Part shown: positions 50,697 to 58,731 of the stretch, piece after piece
Layout: each line of letters begins with the position of its first letter
How positions within the stretch are numbered: position 1 is the first letter of the stretch
Origin: CAWKCE01 sp032127035
Lineage (GTDB): Bacteria > Actinomycetota > Actinomycetes > JAHEKZ01
Assembly (NCBI GenBank): GCA_963848085.1
Contig: CAWKCE010000004.1
Span: 124,001-188,000, forward strand
Direction: 5' to 3'
Length of the DNA stretch: 64,000 nucleotides
Notes under the pieces: model-generated
Databases searched by the model: none
Seen by the model: only the letters and a program-made list of their open reading frames with translations
What the model was told of the DNA's origin: nothing
Position numbers and translations under genes: made by a program

Positions 50697-53201
50697 TCAT
50701 TCCGACCTCGGCGGGTTCACCGATGCGACGTCGCGGGAGGAGTGCGGGTTGGCGCGACGTGCCGCGAACGGTTCGGTGTCTCGAAGGTCCAATGTGAGGT
50801 CCTCAAGAGGTGACGTTGGTACAACCCGGGGATCGTTGAGCAAGTTGGGGATCTCGTCAGCCCATCCGAACGAGTCCGAGGCCAGTCGCCAGATCGCAAC
50901 GCGGGTCATGGCCTGACGCAGGATGGCTCGCTCTTTCAGCCTGAGTTCTGTGTAGTCGGACCCACCAAGCACGATTGCCGGCGCGAACTCGCTGAACGGG
51001 GGGAAGCCGTAGGCGTCGTCAGTGTTGGCGATGAGCTCGTCCAGCGCGCCGTCGCGGTCGAACGGGAACAGGCCCGGCTCTCCCCGTTCAATGACGAACA
51101 GCGCCTCGATCTGTGTCTTCGCGATGATGTCCGCCGGGACCAGGCGATCCACGGCGTACTTCGGAGGCGGCACCATCATCTGGGTGAACGCATTGATGGA
51201 GACGATCGGAAGGTTCATCTCGGCAAGGCGCAACCCGAAGGTTCTGCCCTCCTTGGAGTGAACCCGGCTCTTGAACTTGAGGACCTGCCACTCGCGACGA
51301 CTCAAGTCGCCGGGGTCGACGGCTCGGAGTGTGTGGTTGCTGATCGTGAGAGGCTTCGGATAGCTGCTTGCCCAGGCACCTGGCGACAAGATGGTCATGT
51401 CGTCGGACAGGAAGCGGGCGCCGCGGTCCCGGACGAGACGCAAGATGGTCCCGGTCTTGCCGGTGTCTGTCTTGGCGGACAACATGATGCCCCGCCCACC
51501 GATCTCGACGCATGCTGAGTGCAGAAGCATGGACCCGCGGTCGACTGTGACGAATCGGAGCAGCGCCTCGACAATGTTGGTGTACACGACATGCGGCGAC
51601 CGAGCGAGAAACGGGGTAACGACGACCCTGATGCGGTCGTCGTCCATCGAGACGACGAAGTTCGCGGCCAGGCGACCAAGGTGCTCCTCGTATCGCACGG
51701 CAGCCGGCGAGCTGAAGTGGGTGAGCCGAGACCTCCGCCGCATCCTCGGTCCCACCGTGTCAACTCTGATCTCGATGTCGAAAGGTCCACTTTGTGCCTG
51801 ATCAGCGAAGTAGTCGAGTTCGTGCAGTGGCACCACGGAGCCGACGGTGATCAGGCTGTGGATCCGGTACCGGTACGGAAAGTAGCCGGTGCTCGATCGA
51901 CGCTCGGCTGAGGCGAGCTCGGTGGGGGGGTTTTCCGACCCGTCGATGTGACGATCGATGCGACGCGATGCGGCGATTGTCATGGGGAGGTCCTCTGGTC
52001 GGTGTGGTGAAGCCGGCGCGTCGTCGCCGTCGCTGGCTCCGTAGATGAATCGGTCGCTGACGAAGAATCGAAGTGCGAAGGCCAGCGCCAGAGTGAAGAG
52101 GTTGGCCATCAGGTAGTTGACGCCCAGACGTTCCACCAGCAGCGCCATGACCGGGAGGCGCGCGAGCAGTACCACGTTGTTGAGCAAGGCGAAATGGAAG
52201 AATCGCCGGACGAAGTGACCACGCCGTTGTGATCGGAAGACGAGCAGGTCAGTGAGGAGGAAGTTCCACGTTGTCGACCCCTGGGTGGCGAGCACGGCCG
52301 CGAGTAGGTAGTTGAGTCCCAGCCCCTCGGGGCTCGCCAATGCCCAGAGCAGCAGCGTGTTGACCAGGATGCCCGAAATTCCGACCAGCCCGAAGGCGAT
52401 GACCCGTCCGGCCCGGCGTCCGTGCGGATGCGCCGCAACGCGCGACCATTCGAGACGGCCGATCTGGCGCAGGAACCGCAGACCCTCGAGGGTGTTGGCC
52501 TTGCTTTCACCGTCGTGCCGCGCGGCGAAGCTGAATGGGACCTCTCGGATCCGAAGGCCTGGGGTCCGGACGAGGAGTTCCAGCAGGATCTTGAAGCCGA
52601 TGGGGTTCAACCCGTCGAGGTCGACCGCGGCGCGCCGAACGGCGAAGAAGCCGGTCATCGGGTCCGTGACGCCGCGTAGCCGGCGGGGGAACACTGCGCC
52701 GACCACGCGGGTCGCCGCAGTGGAGACTGCGACGCGCCCCTTGCCGTCGAGTCCGGATGCCTTGCCCCCGTCGGAGTATCTGCTGGCGATGACTACGTCG
52801 ACGTCGCCCTCACACGCCGCGAGCACGTCCGGCACGGATTCCGGCGGGTGCTGCAGATCTGCATCCATGACCAGCGCCCACTCCGACCTGATGGCCCTCA
52901 GTCCCAGGACGATCGCCCCGCCCAAGCCGCCCTGTCGCTGTCCTGCGGGCCGGTGGAGCAGCCGCACCCGCAGCTGAGAGGTGCCTTCGAGGTCGCGCAC
53001 GACCTCCGGGGTCTCGTCGTCGGAGTCGTCGATGAACACCACTTCGGTGGTGTCGACGTCGACACACGTCGCGAGCCGCCGGACCAGCTCCTTGACGTTA
53101 CCGGCCTCGTTGCGCGTGGGAACGAGGATGCTGACTCTTGGGACGGCCGGCCCGACACGCTCGTCGACAGACTCCACGGCCTCATCGTCGATCGAACTCA
53201 T
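50697..53201 (-). CDS. GT2 polyprenyl-phosphate glycosyltransferase-GtrA-P-loop kinase fusion
   Basis: The 834-residue protein has three parts. A DPM1-type GT2 domain (about residues 22-245, VSILVPTRNEAGN and VMDADLQHPPE) makes polyprenyl-phosphate sugar, usually mannose or glucose. A four-helix GtrA domain (about 266-387) is the expected flippase. A cytoplasmic HPr-kinase/PEPCK-like domain (about 410-790) has the P-loop AKTDTGKT (Ala576-Thr583) and LSDDMTIL as a Walker B candidate. ATG 53199-53201 has GGGGGG about five bases upstream. An internal ATG at 51983 with its own GAGGA could allow the kinase part to be made alone. Confidence 0.82.
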   Translation of the reverse strand: MSSIDDEAVESVDERVGPAVPRVSILVPTRNEAGNVKELVRRLATCVDVDTTEVVFIDDSDDETPEVVRDLEGTSQLRVRLLHRPAGQRQGGLGGAIVLGLRAIRSEWALVMDADLQHPPESVPDVLAACEGDVDVVIASRYSDGGKASGLDGKGRVAVSTAATRVVGAVFPRRLRGVTDPMTGFFAVRRAAVDLDGLNPIGFKILLELLVRTPGLRIREVPFSFAARHDGESKANTLEGLRFLRQIGRLEWSRVAAHPHGRRAGRVIAFGLVGISGILVNTLLLWALASPEGLGLNYLLAAVLATQGSTTWNFLLTDLLVFRSQRRGHFVRRFFHFALLNNVVLLARLPVMALLVERLGVNYLMANLFTLALAFALRFFVSDRFIYGASDGDDAPASPHRPEDLPMTIAASRRIDRHIDGSENPPTELASAERRSSTGYFPYRYRIHSLITVGSVVPLHELDYFADQAQSGPFDIEIRVDTVGPRMRRRSRLTHFSSPAAVRYEEHLGRLAANFVVSMDDDRIRVVVTPFLARSPHVVYTNIVEALLRFVTVDRGSMLLHSACVEIGGRGIMLSAKTDTGKTGTILRLVRDRGARFLSDDMTILSPGAWASSYPKPLTISNHTLRAVDPGDLSRREWQVLKFKSRVHSKEGRTFGLRLAEMNLPIVSINAFTQMMVPPPKYAVDRLVPADIIAKTQIEALFVIERGEPGLFPFDRDGALDELIANTDDAYGFPPFSEFAPAIVLGGSDYTELRLKERAILRQAMTRVAIWRLASDSFGWADEIPNLLNDPRVVPTSPLEDLTLDLRDTEPFAARRANPHSSRDVASVNPPRSE

Positions 53202-53439
53202 GCTGACCCCCCAACAACAACTGATTTCATCCCCGGACGAACCCCTGCTGCCCGCTTTCGGCAGCTCGTCGTGTTGCACGCGCACCCCAGGCGCATGCGG
53301 CTCACACAACGTATGTCACGAGTCGAACATCAGATGAACAACGAGGGAAGGTCGCCCGTTTGCGCTAGTCCCGTCTACCCACTGTCAGCGACGATCACGT
53401 TGTGTAGCAGTGACTTTCCCTGGAGGCTGCGGCCGCTGG
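53202..53439. other. Intergenic region between the glycan cassette and the FAS-II operon
   Basis: The 238 bp lie after the accD stop and before the fusion gene start, both on the minus strand. The stretch is less GC-rich than its surroundings around 53300-53420, consistent with a promoter for the cassette. No strong hairpin, tRNA, att-like repeat or integrase remnant is visible. Confidence 0.35.
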
Positions 53440-54873
53440 CTACAAGGGAATGTTGCCGTGGCGACCGCGCAACGGCGCTGCCGCGAGGATTGCCGCGGCG
53501 ACGGCAGACCGGGTGATCGAAGGATCCACGACCTCGTCAACGACGCCAAGCGCCATCGCCTTGTCCAGGCCCCCCGCGATGAGCTCGTGCTCGTCGGCCA
53601 GCTCCTTCTCCAGCTGCTCGCGCATGTCGTCCGGCAGATCGGACAGGCGTCGGCGGTGCAGAATCCGTACCGCCGCCACCGACCCCATGACGGCGACGGT
53701 GGCTCCGGGCCAGGCGAACACCTTGGTCGCGCCCAGTGCCCGTGCGTTCATCGCGATGTAGGCCCCGCCATACGCCTTGCGCGTCACGACGGTCACCCGC
53801 GGGATGACGGCCTCGGCAAAGGCATGCAGCAGCTTGGCGCCGCGACGCACGACTCCGTCCCACTCCTGGCCCACGCCGGGCAGGTAACCGGGGACGTCGA
53901 CGAGCACGATCAGCGGGACGCCGAACGCATCACACATGCGGACGAACCGGGCCGCCTTCTCCGCCGACGGTGAGTCGAGGCAGCCACCCAGGCGCAGCGG
54001 GTTGTTGGCGATCACTCCGACCGTGCGCCCGCCCAGCCGACCAAGCGCGGTCACGATGTTCGGCGCCCAGCGCTCGTGGAGCTCGACGTCCGAGCCGTCG
54101 TCGAGGACGGCCTGCACGAGCGGGTGGACGTCGTAGGCGCGCTTCGCCGACTCGGGCAACAACCCGGACAGGTCTTGGTCCTCGACGTCTCCGATCTCGC
54201 CCTGGGTTCCCAGCAGGACGGTGAGGGACCGGGCCTTCCCGATCGCCTCCGCCTCGGAGTCGGTGGTGATGTGAACGACGCCGCTGCGTCGCCCATGGGG
54301 CTCGGGGCCACCGAGCCGCTCCATGTCGACCTCCTCGCCGGTGACTGAGCGCACGACGTCAGGTCCAGTCACGAAGACCCGGCCTAAGGGCCCAAGGATG
54401 ACGATGTCGGTGAGTGCCGGCCCATACGCCGCTCCACCGGCGGCCGCGCCGAGAACCACCGAGATCTGGGGGACCTTGCCCGACGCTCGGGTCATGATGT
54501 TGAAGACCTCGCCCACCGCGTGCAGCGAGACGACGCCCTCGGCGAGCCGGGCCCCACCCGAGTGCCACAGACCGATGATCGGCACCTGGTCGGCCAGGGC
54601 GCGGGCGTACGCGGCGATGATGACCTTGCAGCCCTCGCTTCCCATCGCGCCACCCATCACGGTGGGGTCGGACGCGAAGGCGACCGCGTGCGTGCCGTCG
54701 ACCAGGCCGTGTCCGGCAAGCATGCCGGAGTCCCCGTCAGCGGTGAGCTGCACGAAGGTGCCGGTGTCGAACAGCGCAGCCAACCGCTTCTTGGGGTGGC
54801 GCGGGTCGTCGGCGCGGTTCACTGTCGGTTTGGCCGCCGGCTGGGCGGCTGGCTTGCTGTCGGCGAGGGTCAC
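53440..54873 (-). CDS. accD: Acyl-CoA carboxylase carboxyltransferase subunit (AccD6-like)
   Basis: The 477-residue protein is the biotin-dependent carboxyltransferase beta subunit. It transfers CO2 from carboxybiotin to acetyl- or propionyl-CoA, feeding malonyl- or methylmalonyl-CoA to fatty acid synthesis. Oxyanion-forming glycines are in LGAAAGGAAYGPAL and in RKAYGGAYIAMNA. Length and position after fabF match mycobacterial AccD6. ATG 54871-54873 overlaps the fabF stop by ATGA. The biotinylated alpha subunit is encoded elsewhere. It is the last gene of the fab operon. Confidence 0.92.
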   Translation of the reverse strand: MTLADSKPAAQPAAKPTVNRADDPRHPKKRLAALFDTGTFVQLTADGDSGMLAGHGLVDGTHAVAFASDPTVMGGAMGSEGCKVIIAAYARALADQVPIIGLWHSGGARLAEGVVSLHAVGEVFNIMTRASGKVPQISVVLGAAAGGAAYGPALTDIVILGPLGRVFVTGPDVVRSVTGEEVDMERLGGPEPHGRRSGVVHITTDSEAEAIGKARSLTVLLGTQGEIGDVEDQDLSGLLPESAKRAYDVHPLVQAVLDDGSDVELHERWAPNIVTALGRLGGRTVGVIANNPLRLGGCLDSPSAEKAARFVRMCDAFGVPLIVLVDVPGYLPGVGQEWDGVVRRGAKLLHAFAEAVIPRVTVVTRKAYGGAYIAMNARALGATKVFAWPGATVAVMGSVAAVRILHRRRLSDLPDDMREQLEKELADEHELIAGGLDKAMALGVVDEVVDPSITRSAVAAAILAAAPLRGRHGNIPL

Positions 54874-56135
54874 GGGATGCTCCGGAAAGCCAGTGCGACG
54901 TTGTGGCCGCCGAACCCGAAGGAGTTGTTGAGCGCTGCCGCCCGAGGGAACCGAGCCGAGTCGAGCTTGCGCGGGGCACCGTGGACGATGTCGAGCTGGA
55001 CCTCGGGGTCGAGCTCGTCGAGGTTGATCGTCGGAGGCACCGTGCGGTGGTGCAGGGCGAGCACGGCTGCGATGGACTCCACGGCGCCGGCTGCCCCGAG
55101 GAGATGCCCGGTCATCGACTTCGTGGACGTGACAGCCGCGCCGGGCGCCGCTGACCCGAGCGCGGTCCGGATGGCCAGCGCCTCGGCGACGTCCCCCTGG
55201 GGGGTGCTAGTCCCGTGCGCGTTGATGTGGACGACGTCCTCCGGCTCGATGCCGGCGTCCGCCAGCGCCAGGCGCATGGCACGCGTGGCGCCGCGCCCCT
55301 CGGGGTCGGGCTGCGCGATGTGGTGACCGTCGGCGGTGATCCCGGCGCCGGCAACCTCGCCGTAGACCTTGGCGCCGCGGGCGGCGGCGTGCTCAGCCGA
55401 CTCGAGGATCAGGATCCCGGCGCCCTCGCCGAACACGAACCCGTCCCGGCTGACGTCCCACGGGCGGGACGCGGCGGCTGGATCGTCGTTGCGCTTCGAC
55501 AGCGCCATCATCGCGGCAAACGCTGCCAGTGGCAGGGGGTGGATGCACGCCTCCGTGCCGCCGGCGACCACGACGTCCGCCCGGCCGCTGCGGATCATCT
55601 CCAGTCCCTGGGCGACCGCCTCGGCGCCGGAGGCGCAGGCGGACACCGGGGTGTGGACGCCGGCGCGGGCCCGGAGCTCGAGTCCCACGACCGCGGCTGA
55701 GCCGTTGGGCATGAGCATCGGGATGGTGTGCGGGCTGACGCGTCGTGGGCCTTTCTCGCGGTAGATGTCCCACTGGTTGAGCAGGGTGACGGCGCCGCCG
55801 ATGCCGGTGGCCAGCGACACCGCCAGCCGTTCTGGATCCACGTCGGGCGACCCGGCGTCCGCCCACGCCTCCCGGGAGGCGATCAGGGCAAGCTGCTGAG
55901 TGCGGTCGAGCTTGCGCGCCTCGACCCGCTCGAGGACCTCGCTGGGGTCGACCGCGACCGGAGCCGCAAACCGCACGGGTAGCTCCGACGCCCACTCCTC
56001 GGTGAGGGTGCGAGCGCCGGAGCGTCCCTCGAGCCACCCGGCCCAGGTCGACTTCACGTCGCCGCCTACCGGAGTGGTGGCACCCAGACCGGTGATGACG
56101 ACGGCGGTCGTTTCCGACCTGGGGGAGTCGGACAT
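54870..56135 (-). CDS. fabF: 3-oxoacyl-ACP synthase II
   Basis: The 421-residue beta-ketoacyl-ACP synthase elongates acyl-ACP with malonyl-ACP. The catalytic Cys167 is in PVSACASGAEA; the two histidines are in NAHGTSTPQGD and KSMTGHLLGAAG. ATG 56133-56135 was chosen, since the longer frame begins in the acpP spacer. It starts 4 bp after the acpP stop and overlaps accD by 4 bp, so it is translationally linked to both. Confidence 0.95.
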   Translation of the reverse strand: MSDSPRSETTAVVITGLGATTPVGGDVKSTWAGWLEGRSGARTLTEEWASELPVRFAAPVAVDPSEVLERVEARKLDRTQQLALIASREAWADAGSPDVDPERLAVSLATGIGGAVTLLNQWDIYREKGPRRVSPHTIPMLMPNGSAAVVGLELRARAGVHTPVSACASGAEAVAQGLEMIRSGRADVVVAGGTEACIHPLPLAAFAAMMALSKRNDDPAAASRPWDVSRDGFVFGEGAGILILESAEHAAARGAKVYGEVAGAGITADGHHIAQPDPEGRGATRAMRLALADAGIEPEDVVHINAHGTSTPQGDVAEALAIRTALGSAAPGAAVTSTKSMTGHLLGAAGAVESIAAVLALHHRTVPPTINLDELDPEVQLDIVHGAPRKLDSARFPRAAALNNSFGFGGHNVALAFRSIP

Positions 56136-56139
56136 GGCC

Positions 56140-56385
56140 TCAGCTACCAGCCTTCGCGATGAAGGACACCGCATCACCGACGGTGCGCAGGTCCTTCACG
56201 TCGTCATCAGGGATCTTGACGCCGAACTTCTCCTCGGCTGCCACCACAACCTCGACCATCGACAGGGAGTCGATGTCCAGGTCGTCAGTAAACGACTTGT
56301 CGAGCTGAACGCTGTCGACGGGGACGCCCGCGACCTCGTTCACGATGTCAGCGAGGCCGCTGAGAATCTCTTGCTGGTCCGCCAT
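56140..56385 (-). CDS. acpP: Acyl carrier protein
   Basis: The 81-residue acidic protein carries growing acyl chains on phosphopantetheine at Ser40 in LDIDSLSMVE. ATG 56383-56385 has AAGGAG upstream. It lies 75 bp after fabH and 4 bp before fabF. The wider fabH-acpP gap may hold a secondary promoter or simply a leader for higher translation, as ACP is needed in excess. Confidence 0.96.
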   Translation of the reverse strand: MADQQEILSGLADIVNEVAGVPVDSVQLDKSFTDDLDIDSLSMVEVVVAAEEKFGVKIPDDDVKDLRTVGDAVSFIAKAGS

Positions 56386-56460
56386 GTCCGCTCCTTGCGT
56401 GATGGTGTCGGTCTGTCGTGGATGTGTGCTGTCGTGCAACCCGCCGGGTGACGGGAAGTG

Positions 56461-57465
56461 TCAGGGAAGTGTGACCACCTGGGCCGAGTAGACCAGCCCG
56501 GCGCCGAAGCCGATGAGCAGCGCGAGGTCGCCGCTCTTCGCCTCGCCGGTCTCGAGCATACGAGCCATCGCCAGCGGGATCGACGCCGCCGACGTGTTGC
56601 CCGAGTCGGCGATGTCGCGTGCGACGGCGACGTGCTCGGGCAGGCCCAGCTTCTTGATCATCGCGTCGGTGATACGCATGTTCGCCTGGTGGGGGATGAA
56701 CACGTCGAGCTGGTCCGCGGTGACTCCGGCGGCCTCCAGGGTCTGGTTCGCGACCTTGGCGATCTCGAACACCGCCCAGCGGAAGACTTGCTGGCCACTC
56801 ATCTTCAGTGACGGGAAAGCGTGACCGGGATCGTCGCGGAGAGCGGTCCAGAACACGTCCTGAGTGATGGCGTCGGTTTGCTCGCCGTCGGATCCCCAGA
56901 CCACCGGTCCGATGGCAGGCACCTCGGATGGGCCGACAACCGCAGCCCCGGCGCCGTCGCCGAACAGGAAGGCGGTCCCGCGGTCGGTGGGGGAGACCAT
57001 GTCGGACAGCTTCTCCACGCCAACGACGAGGACGTGGGTGGCACTGCCGCCCCGGACGATGTCCTGGGCGAGCGCCAACCCGTAGCTGAACCCGGCGCAG
57101 GCGGCACCGATGTCGAGCGCCGCGGGGTGGCCGGCGCCGAGCCGGTAGGCAACCTCGGCGGCCGCCGAGGGGGTCTGGCTGAGGTGCGTGACCGTCGCAA
57201 TGAGGATGACGTCGAGCTGGTCGGGAGTGAGCCCGGAGGCCGCGATGGCTTTGGCGGCCGCGGACACCGACATGTCGACGACCGACTCGTCAGGAGCGGC
57301 GAAGTGCCGGGTGACAATCCCAGACCTCTCGCGGATCCACTCGTCCGAGGAGTCGATGTGCTGGCAGATCTCCTCGTTGGTGACCACACGGTCCGGCCGG
57401 TGTGCACCAACGCCGAGGATTCGGGCGTAGGCGGGGCCGGCCTCCAGCCGGATCGTCCCTGTCAT
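56461..57465 (-). CDS. fabH: 3-oxoacyl-ACP synthase III
   Basis: The 334-residue KAS III starts fatty acid synthesis by condensing an acyl-CoA with malonyl-ACP. Cys123 in DIGAACAGFSYG, His in FIPHQANMRI and Asn in DSGNTSAAS form the Cys-His-Asn triad. ATG 57463-57465 overlaps the fabD stop by ATGA. In actinobacteria this enzyme often takes branched starters, which the sequence cannot decide here. Confidence 0.95.
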   Translation of the reverse strand: MTGTIRLEAGPAYARILGVGAHRPDRVVTNEEICQHIDSSDEWIRERSGIVTRHFAAPDESVVDMSVSAAAKAIAASGLTPDQLDVILIATVTHLSQTPSAAAEVAYRLGAGHPAALDIGAACAGFSYGLALAQDIVRGGSATHVLVVGVEKLSDMVSPTDRGTAFLFGDGAGAAVVGPSEVPAIGPVVWGSDGEQTDAITQDVFWTALRDDPGHAFPSLKMSGQQVFRWAVFEIAKVANQTLEAAGVTADQLDVFIPHQANMRITDAMIKKLGLPEHVAVARDIADSGNTSAASIPLAMARMLETGEAKSGDLALLIGFGAGLVYSAQVVTLP

Positions 57466-58646
57466 GCGCCCACCTGGTGGGGATGGAGCCGGATGAGGGG
57501 CTGCCCGGGTGACACCGGGTCGCCGTCCTCGACCAGCCACTCGACGACCGTGCCCCCATGGGGCGCGGAGACCTCATGCTCGTCCCGGTGCGTGACCAAG
57601 GTCCCGACGAAGGCGCCCGGCTCGAGGCGGGCGCCGACGATGGCCATGGACCGCCGGAAGGTGCCCTTTCCGGGCGCCACCAGCATGCGCCACGACGGCG
57701 CCTGGGACATCGGGCTGGGTGCCCCGTGGCGGTCGACCAGGTCCCGGGCGGCGTCCAGGTCGTCAGGGGTCTTCAACGCGACCACCTCGACTCCGGGAAG
57801 GGCCCGCTTGACCAACCCCGCGAGCGTTCCTGCGGGCGGCACTTCGATGACTGCGCTGACGCCAAGCTCGCCCATGGTCTCCATGCAGCGGTCCCAGCGC
57901 ACGGGGCGGCTGACCTGGACGACGAGCCGTCGCAGGACGTCGCGGCCGTCCTGCACCACCGCGCCGTCGGCGTTGGACAGCAGCCGGATGCGAGCGTCGT
58001 GGGTGGTGATCGACCGGGCGTGCTGCCCCAGCACCTCGACCGCGGGCTCCATGTAGTGAGTGTGGAAGGCGCCCGCGACGGACAACGGACGCAGCCGGGC
58101 GCCCTCAGGTGGGTCGTCCTGGAACCGAGCAAGTGCTTCCAGGCTGCCTGCTGCGACGACCTGGCCCGCCGCGTTCACGTTGGCGGCGGTCAGGTCGTGG
58201 GAGTCGATGGCGGCCAGGACTGCCTCGCGGTCACCGCCCAGGACCGCGGTCATCCCGGTCGGGACCTGGGCGGCGGCTGACGCCATCGCGAGGCCGCGCT
58301 CCCGGACCAGAACCATCGCCTGTTCGGCGGTGATGACGCCGGCCGCCGCGGCCGCCGTGATCTCGCCGACGGAGTGGCCCGCCCCGGCGGCCACCACCTT
58401 GAAGGCATCGGCCGGGTGGGGGAACAGGGCGAGCAGCGACACCAGGCCGGCGCCGACGAGGAGGGGTTGGGCGACCGCTGTATCGCGGATCGTGTCGGCG
58501 TCGGACTCGGTGCCGTGGGTCACCAGATCGATCCCCGCGCAGGCAGACAGCCAGTTCATGCGGTCGGCAAAGTCGGGCAGCTCCAGCCAGGGAGCCAGGA
58601 AGCCGGGGGTCTGGGCGCCCTGTCCGGGCGCGACGATGACGAGCAC
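57462..58646 (-). CDS. fabD: Malonyl-CoA:ACP transacylase with C-terminal biotinyl/lipoyl-like domain
   Basis: The 394-residue protein is longer than usual FabD (about 310). The catalytic part (residues 1-310) has Gln in APGQGAQ, the nucleophile Ser92 in GAGHSVGE and the histidine in AGAFHTHYM. Residues 321-394 form a second domain that looks like a biotinyl/lipoyl carrier (VAPGKGTF, APHGGTVVEWLVEDGDPVSP). The lysine that would be modified is replaced, the hairpin reading HRDEHE (353-358). GTG 58644-58646 was chosen as the family start; GTG 58655 is three codons upstream. It overlaps fabH by 4 bp. Confidence 0.93.
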   Translation of the reverse strand: MLVIVAPGQGAQTPGFLAPWLELPDFADRMNWLSACAGIDLVTHGTESDADTIRDTAVAQPLLVGAGLVSLLALFPHPADAFKVVAAGAGHSVGEITAAAAAGVITAEQAMVLVRERGLAMASAAAQVPTGMTAVLGGDREAVLAAIDSHDLTAANVNAAGQVVAAGSLEALARFQDDPPEGARLRPLSVAGAFHTHYMEPAVEVLGQHARSITTHDARIRLLSNADGAVVQDGRDVLRRLVVQVSRPVRWDRCMETMGELGVSAVIEVPPAGTLAGLVKRALPGVEVVALKTPDDLDAARDLVDRHGAPSPMSQAPSWRMLVAPGKGTFRRSMAIVGARLEPGAFVGTLVTHRDEHEVSAPHGGTVVEWLVEDGDPVSPGQPLIRLHPHQVGA

Positions 58647-58712
58647 GGGCTCCACCCTCTCGGACGTTGGTCGTTGCCGCGGTAGCGGCGCGGACGATGT
58701 TCTGGCGACGGC

Positions 58713-58731
58713 TTTGTGGAGATCCTACAAA
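58713..58731. promoter_or_regulatory. Putative FasR operator upstream of fabD
   Basis: TTTGTGGAGATCCTACAAA is a near-perfect 19-bp palindrome of the form TTTGTGG-N5-CYACAAR. It lies 67 bp before fabD and overlaps the stop codon of the fasR-like gene. The same 19-bp pattern stands in front of fasR at 59944-59962. Position and symmetry fit the local regulator acting on the fab operon. Confidence 0.7.

Noticed and set aside
40577..53439. The glycan cassette as an integrated mobile element or prophage
   Set aside because: No integrase, transposase, phage gene or flanking att-like repeat is visible, and the edges are ordinary intergenic gaps. It is described as inserted only by comparison with the usual gene order.
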